Made by a program: the position numbers and the translations under genes | Notes under the pieces: generated by a model | Seen by the model: the letters and a program-made list of their open reading frames with translations, nothing else | Told to the model about the DNA's origin: nothing | The model's database searches: none | Part shown: positions 1 through 12,148 of the stretch, one piece after another | Layout of the letters: each line of letters begins with the position of its first letter | How positions within the stretch are numbered: the first letter of the stretch is position 1 | NCBI GenBank assembly: GCA_013433145.1 | Contig: CM024181.1 | Location: forward strand, 3,348,001 to 3,412,000 | Direction of reading: 5' to 3' | From: Ascaris suum | Taxonomy: Eukaryota; Nematoda; Chromadorea; Rhabditida; Ascarididae | Length of the DNA stretch: 64,000 bases

Positions 1-1612
1 GACATTAGTTTCGACATATCAAGAGACACTGCAGTTCCCCGTAGTTACTACTTGCCTGCTGTGCGAGTTCGGAATTTGCTGCACGCAAATGTCACTAATG
101 CATACACTGCCTTAGGTTTTAAACTTCAACTGTGTCGTTTCTACCTATGCAATATTGCTGCTCTCGCATAGTGAATGCCTGTTTGCGCGAATTATAGTTT
201 GCAAACATCTCATTCTTCCTTGCTGTTGATGCCGACATACTTTTCAAATATTATCCCTCTTCAGAGCATTGAAATAAATAAAAAATTAAACCTCAAGCAC
301 AGGCGCCATCAAGTAAAGTCGCACTGATAAGGCTAATGCAAAGACGTATGCATTCTTATCGCTATTCAAAGATATTATTGACTGCCACGTTACACCTCTT
401 GCCGTTTTAGACTTTTACTTGCAAACGGCTGCAATGATAAGAGAATTAAATTGCTTGTTACCATCCGTGACAATAAACTCTTCCATTCCGTGTAACATCT
501 TCCATATTCCTTCTCCCTCATCCATCTCCTTTTCCCTCCGTTGTTTTTACCTTTTCCCGAAGACACAATGCAATATCTCTCACAAAGTAATCCTTGAACT
601 GAACCAATGACTGATTTGAATGTGATAAGATCAGCTCAGTTCATCAACGCAGCGAGTCGTCTGAGGTCTACTGATCTATTCGAGTAGTTGCGATGTCTCA
701 AAATGTATAGCCGATGCGATTCAATATTTTCATACCATTAGCGAGGTCTTCGATACCGACTTAAAGGATTAAAGGGCAAAGTGTTTGCATTAAATCGACT
801 TCTATCAATGATGTGATTTCTTGTTCATATAATGCGGCAAAATTTGATATAGAACGCCCGTTATGTGCATTTCTAAATTTTCTTCGTTTCTTTCATCTAT
901 CGGATATTTCAGTTTCCTCCAAATGTCCGATGCTTCGCAATGTATCGAATGAATATGAAGAGAAATAATTCATATCGTTTGCATCTATAATTGTGAAAAT
1001 TCGTTTGTGACTCGTAAAACGGACTGCTGAGGCGTTCGGTAGATGATGAATCGACTCTACTCCCTCAATTCACTCTATTATTTCGATGTCCTTAGTGGAA
1101 TTTATCCTCACTTGTGGGAAGGGAACATTTGTTCAAACGAAAAAAAAAAGGATTTTTGAGACAATTCTTCCGAAATTCGGTCACCTGGATGTTCTTTCTA
1201 TCTGCATTTTCAATGAAATATCTTTATTTTGTTATATTAACCGTACACATTGAATTGTGAGTAGTGAACAGAAATTCAAGTTAAAAATGAAAAAAAAATT
1301 GCTCTTTTTATGGTTCGTTTGAAATTTGGAAAGGCAATAATTTGCTTTTTATCAAGAATGAAGGAAAGTATTCTCTTTCACAGTTTCCATGTATAGCAAA
1401 ACACCAACGGAAGATCGTACTCTCGTGACTCGCACAAATTTGTAAATTTCATTTTCATAATGCGTCCATTACTCAGATTATAAAGTTTAGTGTACTTCAT
1501 TGTTGTGTGATAATTTCCATCAAGTTCCGAGTCCGATCTTGAACTCTACATTACATCAAATAGCAACTAATTTTGCATTAATCTATCAGGAAAATAAAGA
1601 ATCGCTTCCTCA
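1..1612. other. Upstream non-coding region of S28 gene 1
   Basis: I recognise no gene here. The open frames are short and lack family motifs or a splice pattern. The sequence is AT-rich with short A runs (for example near 1140 and 1290). A TATAAAG-like string lies near 1479-1485. A possible trans-splice acceptor (ATCTATCAG) ends near 1589, about 24 nt before the ATG of the S28 gene. Both signals are weak. Confidence 0.5.
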
Positions 1613-4600
1613 ATGAAGCACTTTGGTCTTCTTTTGGCGTCATCTTTTATCGTCGTATGTTCGGCGACATTTCGTCGTTTAACAGTGGATCCGGTTGCTT
1701 TACGGGAACGTAAAAGGGCCGAACCTCGAGTTGGTGATGAGACAATCTATGGATGGTCAACTGCTTACTATGACGTACCAATTGATAACTTCGCATTCAC
1801 CAGTGCACAGACGTATCGCATGAAGTGAGTTCCTTTCCGTCACTGAAAGTTCGCTTAAATGTTTCATTCCTTAAGAATCAAGAAAACACAGTGGAGGAAA
1901 AAAGAACTGGCTAAAAAGCGCTGAAAGGACCAATTCATAGTTATTCGAAAGAAATCACAATTTTTGTATCTTCAAGTACATGTTTTTGAAGAAAGCCACA
2001 ATCTTAATCGTTTTATTACGCATATTGTATACCGCCGAATGAAGTAGTAATTTGAATATTGAATGACACGTATAACATAGTTTTAATGAAATGACAATTT
2101 GAAACATTTGACTACTAGTATTGAGTGTATTCGAATAAGTATGGCAAGTGAATATACCCAAGGAAAACGTTATCGTTACCTATCATTTTGCCACTAGGCC
2201 CGACGTCATAAAATTATTTCATAATATTGAAGGGTCTATAATTCGTTGCAATTTTCAGATACTTATACAATTTAACTTATTACGAGTTGGGTGGGCCAAT
2301 ATTTTTTTACACGGGCAATGAGGGATCGATCGAAGAGTTCGCCAAAAATACGGTACGTTAGACGATTGCTGTCGAGAATGTTGGACTTCAGGTGAAGACG
2401 GTTTTGAAACGATGATGCGAGAAACGGCATTTCGAAAGTTTTTTCTTTTAATCGGAATAATTAATAAAATGAGAAACAGAGTTTCTTTTAATCGATTTGT
2501 TTTTCGTCTTAGCGCTTCAATTGCACAAGCTATTCTCTTGAAGAGCGGTAATTTATGCAATCAACAAACGAAGTTTGGTTTGATACTCAGGAGATTGTCA
2601 CCAACAAACAAATAGATATGCGCAAAAAAATCTCCCGTAAATTGGTTAAACCGGCCACTCGCATGTATTTGCTTCAACAGACACGTTTTCTGAGGTTCTA
2701 TTGATGTAATTTGAGAAACCAACCGATACGCGATGCACGCAGATTTCTTCGTCTTTGGATAATTTGCTGCTTTCTTCGAAGTTCATAGATCAACATGGAC
2801 GTGGCATGAGCCACATAAAATGCAATATAGAGTGCATTTCACAGTCCCAGCTTAACAGAATCTGGAATTAGTGCTATCGAAGTGGTCAACAGGAAGGCGT
2901 ACGTATGTTAAAGGGTAAATAAGCGAATGGAACAGTGCCAAGTTTCTGATTGTTGTGTTATTCCGGGAGTTTACCGGAATAACCAGAGCAATTATTGAGG
3001 TCGTTCGTTGTGTGCTGTTTCACGATAGGCATGAAAGCCTGTTCGAAGCGATAATATTGCATCTAATAAACGGTTTTTACACGAACACATAAATTATTTG
3101 GGAAGAAAGCAAATGATTCGGCAATATTTGAGGGGATAATGTTCGATTTGGCAGAAAAATTCAAAGCAGCGGTCTTCTTCGCCGAACATCGATACTATGG
3201 AGCGTCAATGCCATTCGGAAACATTAGCTATACGGTAAAGATTCTTTTTTTTCCCACGCCACTTCAACAGTTTTCCATTTTCTCATTTAAAAGAGTGATG
3301 AATTTTTTGCAGAAATTATAGCTTATTTATCGCTAAATCTTGATTATCTATAAGCAATAAAACCCATCTCAGCCCATCCAATTCCATATTCGCAGTTACC
3401 ATAAGTTTTCTTGCCCATTCTATTCAATGTGAATGTTCCGATCTTATTATACGCTACCAAAATCAGAGAATAAATGAATGCGTAAGCCTGCTAATCTGTA
3501 TTCACAGTCTGTTCTGTGATTGGCTCATAAATTCAAATGCGGCTTCTCTCCACGCAACGCATCAAACGTCTATGCCATAAGTTCGACTGTTTTGCCTCAC
3601 AATGCAATCAGATTTCGTTTCTGTGATCTAGAAAATCTTGTTCGTTTCTTCGGCAGGGTTTATTTAATAAAAGTAGTACCGGAAATCCGGATGAAGTTTC
3701 GTCAGTCCATTAACTGCATTTTTTAGTTTAAGCACCTTTATTTCAGAACGCAAACTACCTCGGCTATCTATCGTCAACACAAGCACTGGCTGATTTTGCA
3801 AAACTCATAACAGTTATAAAGACTGATGTGCTCAAATGCCCACCGGACACTCCAGTTATAGCTTTTGGTGGCTCATATGGAGGAATGCTAGCCGCGTGGC
3901 TCCGGATGAAATATCCTCATATTGTTAGCGGGTACTTTGGCACCTATTAATCTTTTATCCTGGAGCCACACAAACTGGCCATCATTCTGCCCTACTCTGT
4001 AATTAGTCATCGTGCCAAAATTTCTGGCCTGGTGTTTCATCAGCAATTTTCGTGCAAAAATAACAAAAAATATATTTCCACTACTTTTTCAAGAACGATT
4101 TCGTTATACCATACTTGTCCTGCATTAACCATCTAAGATTTCGTTTATTACCTTATTAATTATTTTAGTCCTAATAGAACAGTGCTCATGCTTATACTGC
4201 ACTTGCCTAATCTGAGGTGTCTTGATCTGCACAATGAGAGGATAGAAATTGATTCATTTATCTAAGAATCTTCCTCGAGTGCGGCCTGTCCTTTAATTAT
4301 CCTTCTATTGGCTTCAGGAAAAAAATTACTTGAGCAAAGTCGTCCTTAACGATAATACGGCATTCCGTGGCATGGCCTATAATATTACAATATCTCATAT
4401 GGTGAAGACCTCTATTGTTGCGAAAGTCTCTGACGATAGATAATGAAACGTTGGAACAAGGATGTGATTTCGGTTTTCTCACACCCACAGACTTATGACA
4501 ATATTCGGGAGGCACCGCAAATAACCGACTTTATGGCTTGCAACTTTACTATCACGTTCATGCTTGATTATGAAGTTAGAGTGAGTTATTTGTTGTTGCA

Positions 4601-7600
4601 GAGCATGGTCCTCATCGGCACCCTTACTATATTTTGAGGGTGGCAATGTCAGTCCAAGTGCATTCGAGAAAGCCGTGAAGGAAGTCTTTATCAACGCTGG
4701 TTGCAACGAAAATACTATCGCAAATGGACTCGAGGCTATAAAGAACCTTATGAATACTGGTGTCTCGTTCATTTCTTTTTTCTTTCACTTTAGAACGATA
4801 CACCTTGCTGCAAACAAACTGCCTTTAAGTCTAGTCAGGACAAAAAGCTCTATGTTTACCCTAAAGACGATGCGAGAAATTTGCGCAACAAATGACACGG
4901 TGATCGTGATGGATTAAGCAATGTCCTCGGAAGATTCATCCGCCATATCTTCGACGCTCTCTTCCCTCCTATCCTCACCCCTACCTCCCTAGTCCTTCCT
5001 GCCTCTTTCCTTACGAAAAGAGCCTCTATCGCTAGCTGTTAAGCCATTTGCAAAGAAATGTAAAGTGCTTCTTGTTTCCGCCAAGGGTTCATTTGGACAT
5101 TTACCGTATCGAGTGTCAGCTGCCCTATTTTCGTTTGGTCCCCTCAAACCCCTCAAACTTCGAACTTCGAAACAGAAGTGACAGGAGTGAATGCTCTGAC
5201 TGTTATACAATATACTGATTTCCTATGAATGTTGACATCGCACCAAAATTTTCGGTATAATGTTGTAGTTACACTTTTTCAAAAATGGTACAACGCTGTA
5301 ATGATATCATTTCCTCAGGAACCGAATATACTGCACCAATATAGTGCTCACGGTTATAGACTTGGTGCGATGCTCTATCAGATATTTCGGCCTAGTGCAA
5401 CACTCACGCTCACACTATACCTTCCATACTTGGGGTTTTTTGATTTGCGTGGATAGAACGACTGAAATTCATTTGTTGCTCTAAGACTGTTCCGCCAAGG
5501 AGACCTCTACGATTCCTATCATTTCGAGCCTTTAAGAAAAAATACTTCAGCAACGTCATCCTAAACGCGAAGATAGCGATTCAGTGGAAGTAGTCCCACC
5601 GCGTACTGCAGGGCATTACTAAATCTATGTCAGATTTCGCAGGAAGACGTTCTGGGGCTAGCTCTTTTTCTTGAACTTCCATATGACCCTCATCAGTGCA
5701 TCGATTTCCATTTGGTTTTCGGCTGCTTTCAGACCACCTGCTAAAAAATTTCCAATGTCATAAATTATGCCGCACAATCTTATCGAAAAATGCATACAAG
5801 CTACATTTTTGAGCGTTCCTTCTGCACCATGTACTCTATCTTCAACTGAATCAAGGCTATCACTATCTGCGTTGGCAATTTTGACGTCATTCTCATCTCC
5901 TGAACTGGTTCCAACTATTTCTTCTTATCAGTGTGTTTTCTCTTGGAAGGTGCAGCGCCTAGTGTCCTCTTTCAAAACGCACGGCATATTGTGTTTAGGC
6001 TAGATAACACTCCTTATGTCAGCGATTAGTCGATGCAAAAGTTGTCCCATATATTCAAATAAGCTTGCTCCACTGCGTACATATCGTGATATCTGGATAA
6101 TTTCCTCAAATTCCAGAGTGCATTTTTTTGAGACATCCATCACTATCGCTAGGGGTTGTCATTGTAATCAGCGAGACCTTGGTACGTCTTCCGCTCCAAA
6201 TATCCGTAGCGACCGATGCGCCAGCCGACGCTTTCATTCTGCCACGGACTTTTCCTTTATTTTTTCAAGGGCAATTCCAAGAAGGCAACAGAGGCTCCTT
6301 CGAGAATTTGAGAGAATAAACCGCAGATTCAGCATGGCTGAATAATCGCGAAACTCATCGATGAGGAAGAAACTAAGAGGCACATTCAGCGGCACTAGCA
6401 TCTTTGAGAGAGCATTTAAGCAGCGATTCTTTTTTGTCCAATTCAGAACTCGATTATCCGATTTTCCCAATGACTCTTCAAGTGTTTTTGGCTGTGCCGA
6501 TTGCTTTATCGAGCGCTTCCAACCAACTGCACGCTTCCACCAGTTCTGCATATTTAGCTTCATTTCTTACCTTTGAATGCTTGACAGCATCTACCGTGAG
6601 CAGAAACAAAAATTCACGCTCCTTAAACCTTGAACAACTACAGACTCCCTGAATCACTTCAGAAAGCTGACATCCTAGGGGGGGGGGGGGGGAGAGTTGT
6701 AAGCTACACTCAAGCTTTTTTGCTGCATACTTTAGAGTCACATATTCGGAAGAGAGGAGTGTCACTGGCTCTATGAATCCAAAAAGAGGAAAACATTCCC
6801 AAGAAATAAAAACTATCCCTAAATGCCGTTTGCCTCACTTTAGCATATTGAGCCATCTCTGTTTGTTTTCCATAAGTCATCATTTTAAAAGGTCTAATTT
6901 TTCAAAAGTTTCCTGTTAAAGGCGTCGTTCAAATTAAACTTTATTTGAATCACGAAATGGGGTACAACTGTGCAATTTATTTGTACCATGAATTAAATCG
7001 ACGATTTGTTGAATATTATTTAAATATATAAATTAAGTATAAGTAAAATGCAAAAATTATCGTTGCATAACGCATAAATGCATGAATATAAAAAACTCCG
7101 AATACTTCAGAAATTTTTTGATGCCTTGCATATCTGAACCTTCTCCTCACTACGCCAATTCTCATAAATAAAAATTGCAAAGATAAAAAAAGAGTACTTC
7201 AAAGCAATGAAACTACAAAAGAAAAACATCAGCGTGGAATAACCCGATACATTCATACATAATGCTGTATATTTGAAGCGCAAAAATTGACACCACACAC
7301 ACAAAAAAAGTTTTTTTTTTTCATCGCAAACGTTGAGTGAAGCGGAGGAACAGGAGGCCCAACACTCTACTTCAAAACTGGGACTGTAAAATGATGCCTC
7401 TGATTCAAAAGTCGGAAAAAACGAAGAAACATTTCTGGTCCAATCATGACCGGAAAATGTTACGATATAGAAGCGCTTTTTCGTTTCTTGCATTCTCAGA
7501 AAATCGGACTGTGCTATATTTACGGCAGCTTCAACCTTTATGCAGTAATGCATTATGCTAGATATTGGTGCAAGTGCAATATGAGAAGTATGATGATTTT

Positions 7601-10600
7601 TTATATGAGAAAATATTGATCCTCATAGGATTGCATCCTGATTTTCATGTCGTTGCGTCCGTTATTTGCGTATTTATTGGGTTGGACTCAAGTGATTTTT
7701 CAGCCGAGGGACGTCAGTTTCTCAACGATCTATTCCGCATTGATCCAACATCAACGTTGACGGAATCGACGGATTCCGACTTCCTTGTTGAGTGGATATG
7801 GGCGGCAATGGATTATATGGCCATGGTCAACTATCCCTATCCTAGTAATTTCCTGCAACCACTACCTGGATGGCCGGTCAAGGCGCGTTGTTTATTGTTC
7901 TTTTGGCGAGGTTTTTGCCTACAGAATTACCATCGAAGTAGTTAATTTGGAAGTTAGAGAATGAACTTTCAACAGCAGATCACTTTTGATTCCCCTGCAA
8001 AAACCAATCAGCACTGTTCTCAAATGAGTTCATTGACTCGCTTGAGCGTTTTCTTTTGCACAATTTCAATTTCGTAGGTGTCTTACACTAGCTCATTGCG
8101 AATCATAAACTTTTTTGAGTCAGTGTCCGAACGAAATAATCTTTGCTGTTCAACCTCCATGCTCGATTATGATGCTTTCGGACCTAGAACTTGGCAAGAT
8201 ATCAGTCACATTCAAAAAATTTGACTTTACTATCACATTTTGCGAACTGAGACAAAAAAATCGAGAAATTTGACCATTCTATGTGGCTTTAATGATTAAA
8301 ATATAACGGTTTCGGCACACCTGAATGATCGCATAATAAAGGGTTTGAGCTTCATTTAATGCAATATGAAATAACTAACGTACTTTAGAGTTAGCTCTTT
8401 TCAGTATTCTTGTGAAAATTTTGCTCGAAGCGAAATAACTGATGCAAGACAAGCAGCCACTGCCCTCTATCAGATATCAAACGTCTATTACAATTTCACT
8501 GGCAATGTGGCAACAAATTGTGTCAATTGGAATGTATGTGGTGAATCTGCAATTGCCAACCTTGGAGCCGACGCGGGATGGTCTTGGCAGGTTATAAAGC
8601 ACTTTTCTTTTCATGTTTCCCATCGTGATTCTTCAACTTTTAACGAATTATTCGCTATAAATATGACAGTTCCGAATAGATTTCCCTTTTACTTTCTGTT
8701 TTTAATAGTCATTAAATGCTTTTACTTTTTGGTTGATTTCCATGACCTAATTTATACAGGATTTGTTTGCACGCATCGAATCCATCATATTGCAAACGCA
8801 AGTTCTGTTGCGTTGATCGTAGCACCGATTTCTTCCGGAAAAAAGTCATTCATTATGCCTATCACGTTAAGCTGCATGCTATGCGTTAGCAGTTCTGCGC
8901 AGTCATGATCATTCTTAGGGGATCTTTTTTGAATTCTTTACTGGATGCAACATCTCGGAATGAGTACTGGAAGAAGGAAAAGAGCATAGAGGAGCTGAAG
9001 ATGCGAAAGAATTGGAAGAAAGAGGGAATTATGGGGATGTAAAATGATAAATTAAACTTATTTGAAGACATGTACCGAATTAGTTCTCATGATGTGCTCC
9101 GAAGGACCACCGAACGACTTCTTTGATAACCAGTGCGAAAATTACAATGGTCCTGTGGAAATACAAATTGCCCTTTGCGCCGCAGAATTCACTAGAGCCG
9201 GCTGGAATAGAGAATTCTTGGATGTGAACGCTGTTGCGATTGAATATGGATTTGACTATGCCGCAGCCAGCAACATTATATTTACGTGAGTTCTAATATT
9301 TGCTGGAGTGAAAACTGAAGTGAAATATTTGGAAGGTATGAGAAGAATGCCGGTTGATACCACCCTGTGAGCTTGGTCTCTAGCTCTGCAGGACATTTGG
9401 CGAATGTGATGGCATGAATGCATTGACAATTCCGATGTGCAAAGTTGCTCGTCGAACCAACATCATAGAATATGCTCACCGTCCGACGTCTGTGATGATG
9501 ATCGTTGCCATGGCTGAAGTGTCATCAGGCTGAAATATTTTACGAAGTGTTAGGGAACTTCATGAAAATCGAAAGAGCACGAGTTAGAGTTTTCTTTCAT
9601 GCTATAAATGGACGCTTTCGTTGAAGTGTTTCAAAGCATATCGACAATCAAGCATAACACTAGAGTAACTAATGCTGTGCTTTTATTGTCATATCGGCAA
9701 CAACTACACGTTACCTCGGCGATTCTCGAGTTGAATCTAGTCCACAACCAGATAATGTAGATATAAGGCGTCCTGTAGATGGCTTTTCATGTCTGAAGCA
9801 GTGTTGCAGAAATGGCAACCTAGATCCATGGTCACCAGGTGGTGTTTATGCTAATACGCCAGGTATTCAAGAGGCCACTAAAAACGGTATCTACACATTC
9901 CTAATTGACGGTTCTGCACATCATCTCGATTTACGCCAGCCGAATACCTGCGACCCGCCATCAGTGAAAAATGCACGTTTCCAGGTGAGAAAACTTGTCA
10001 CCCATAAGTACGCTTCGCGCTGATCATGGTGAACTGCATCAAACATTTAACCTTCTTTATTTCGTTTGCTTCTTTCTTCCCTTCCTGTAGTCCTGAAATG
10101 CCGAGATTCGCGGAAAGGATCGGAATATGCTTAAGAAATATTCGGCAAACAAGGTTTTGGAGCAATCACAGAAAAAGCAATGGAGAGAATAAAACACAAT
10201 CATCAGTATTTCATTTTTTCTATACTTTCTTGTTTTCTTTTTACATTTCCTAGATGTGAGTTATGTTTTAATGCAACGAGAAGCCTTCATAATTTCCTTT
10301 CTATTTAATGAATGGAGGTCACCACCTATAACTATGTAATATTTTCGTTGTTTTAACCTCCCCTTGTTAAAATGGTTCGTTGTATAATATTTTGCCTCTG
10401 TGATAATTCAGTTCTATAATACTTTATTTCCCAACTGTCTAAATTCCACGGTATTTCTATTGCTGAAGACGAATGTCTTTAAAGATAACAAACATTATTG
10501 ACTGTTGGGTGCATAAAAACTCGTGCTCCAATCTACCAAACGCAACGCCATTGCCTCCTGCCGGCAGTGAAAATCCGCAGAACTGCAAATCGGATCTATT

Positions 10601-10652
10601 TGGCTATCCGTGGGGACAGGTGAGTCAATCTCTCCACCTTTCTACTTCCTAA
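1613..10652 (+). CDS. Secreted S28 serine peptidase (prolyl carboxypeptidase-like), gene 1
   Basis: Ten exons were joined by eye: 1613-1824, 2259-2352, 3133-3234, 3747-3931, 4602-4759, 7704-7882, 8405-8590, 9068-9285, 9810-9984, 10485-10652. They keep one frame and give 558 aa. Residues 1-18 look like a signal peptide. S28 landmarks in order: [12 protein letters not shown] (82-93), [14 protein letters not shown] with nucleophile Ser179, [29 protein letters not shown] with Asp450, and the SAHHLDLR histidine pair (482-483). The triad is complete and the length is slightly above human PRCP. S28 enzymes cleave after proline in the extracellular space or lysosomes; in Haemonchus, related contortins sit on the gut surface. 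Oddities: intron 6 appears to start with GC (AAG/GCGCGT), and intron 5 (2.9 kb) holds a transposase relic. The last exon reads through a GTGAGT where gene 2 has its stop, so the C-terminus is uncertain. Confidence 0.92.
5590..6770 (-). pseudogene. Decayed hAT-like transposase in intron 5 of S28 gene 1
   Basis: Several minus-strand frames read like one protein broken by frameshifts and stops. In order they give: a segment with [13 protein letters not shown] (to about 6478); a stretch ending [15 protein letters not shown]...EKIKEK (6563-6234); [19 protein letters not shown] (about 6215-6155); an [11 protein letters not shown] segment (to 6002); an acidic segment near 5900; and [10 protein letters not shown] (about 5600). 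This resembles the hAT layout: a P-F...F...LNP-Y-PSR-T block, then a T-D-x-W-T-S block, then a T-R-W-N-like block. I found no BED zinc finger or C-terminal hATC dimerisation region, and no terminal inverted repeats. The minus-strand orientation inside an intron suggests an old insertion. The family call is from motif memory only. Confidence 0.45.
6677..6691. repeat. 15-base G homopolymer
   Basis: An uninterrupted run of 15 G follows CATCCTA inside the transposase relic. It is prone to slippage and would also disturb the frame of the relic. Confidence 0.9.
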
Positions 10653-11262
10653 AAGATACTGACAATTGAATATGCATCGCCAAGTTGATGATAATGTTTC
10701 AACTCTTTGAAACGTTTAGTTCTCGTAAGGGTGGCGCAGTATAAAGTCTTTCAAGCGCATCGTAAAAGGAACCGTTTGATTAAGTACTATAGAAACAATC
10801 AAATCATTTCTTGTATGGTTTTTCTTATATGGTCAATCGACTGTGCCGTTTCTTGCAGCAAAAAAAAAACGTTTTGTGGTCCCCCTCGATCGAATGTTGA
10901 ATGAAGCAAAGTAACGAACTTATTTGCGTGTTTTATAGCAATTCTGAGTGGGAATTACTTATAGAAAAGATGGTCTACAGCTAGGAATCGGGTCGTTCAA
11001 TTTACTCTTCTTCAATTTACAAAATTCATTGCAAAACTTCATTTTTTGCCAACTTTTTTTTTTGCAAAATTCAAGAACTAGTCATAAAATTCTAAGACGA
11101 CGGGGGTAGAGATCGATAATCTTCATTGTGATGATTGTGGCATGTAACAGAATTTATATTTTCCTGTCGTCTCGTCATGCAATATGATATCTGCAGTTCT
11201 CGTATAATTCATCAACTGAAATTCAACTTAGGAATCGAATTGCTGATAGCTACTTATCATAG

Positions 11263-11400
11263 GAGGTTACGTCGACTTTGCCCAGCTACACTGACCGCAT
11301 CAACTCCCATGACGACCACATCAGCTTCTTCAAGCACTCCGCTCACCTCGACATTCCTTATATTTTTATCGATCATATTGCCTCAGAAACGTGTCTGAAT
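11263..11400 (+). other. Exon-like open segment, 46 codons, unidentified
   Basis: A 138-nt open stretch is bounded by a possible acceptor (TTATCATAG) and a possible donor (GTAGGT), both in phase 0. The peptide has a protein-like composition and includes LPSYTDRINSHDDHISFF followed by DIPYIFIDH. The D-D-H-I-x-F string is faintly like M28 glutaminyl-cyclase proteins, but this is too weak to assign. I found no partner exons. It lies in the first arm of the degenerate duplication, so it may be a relic. Confidence 0.3.
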
Positions 11401-11848
11401 GTAGGTGTTTAGATCTTTTCCTACTTTGCGATAATATACTATCGTTTTTGAATAGATTTTGTAGTATAAATAAATACTTGATTAGTTCAAATTGTTCCTG
11501 AGTACATTGCAGAAGAGCACATTTTTTATGAAAGGAAGTTTCAAGAGAAGACTTAAATTCAGCCATATAAATGGAAAATCCATATTACTGAAAATTTTGA
11601 AAATTTAAAAGAATCTCAGTGTTTACACCGAACGATCCGATCACAGTTTCCGTGCGCTGACCAATCTGGTGATTCCTGGAAGCGTTGAGATCAGCGGATC
11701 TTAATAGTGGAACAAACGTGACTCTCTGATGCCCATGTAAAGCTGCCCGCTTTGTTGACTCAAATTGCCCATCTGTCCTTTTGGATGACTCATCTCATCA
11801 TCTAGTCAGCTGTTTTCGTTCTTGAGCCATCGGAAGTTTTGAAAGGAA

Positions 11849-12148
11849 ATGCAGCACCGTTGTTACAACACTTTGTTCATCTCATATTCTACTTCATCAC
11901 AACATGACATCTTTCAAGCGCATCGTAAAAGGAACCGTTTGATTAAGTACATAGAAACAATCAATCAGTATGTTTTTCATCAATCTGATACTCGTTCAAC
12001 GGCCAATTCATTTTATAGTAGAGTTACGAATTACAAACTGCAGTTAAATGAGATGATTGAGAAGTTAGCAGGTAGGGTACGACATATGGCTTCCTCACAG
12101 GAAAGCCTCGACATAGCGTTTCAAGGGTCGAAACGAAATTTGCGTTGA
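11849..12148 (+). pseudogene. Coding-looking 99-codon frame, unidentified, possibly a gene relic
   Basis: The frame contains QAHRKRNRLIKY and then a hydrophilic, possibly helical segment (FYSRVTNYKLQLNEMIEKLA). The QAHRKRNRLIKY string also occurs in the other arm of the duplication (about 10757-10790), where the frame then diverges. The start is arbitrary; an exon is more likely than a whole gene. No family is recognised. Confidence 0.25.

Noticed and set aside
7107..7553. 148-codon minus-strand frame in intron 5 of S28 gene 1
   Set aside because: It is long but biased by T/A runs and has no recognised motif, start context or splice partners. It could be part of the transposase relic, but I cannot support that.
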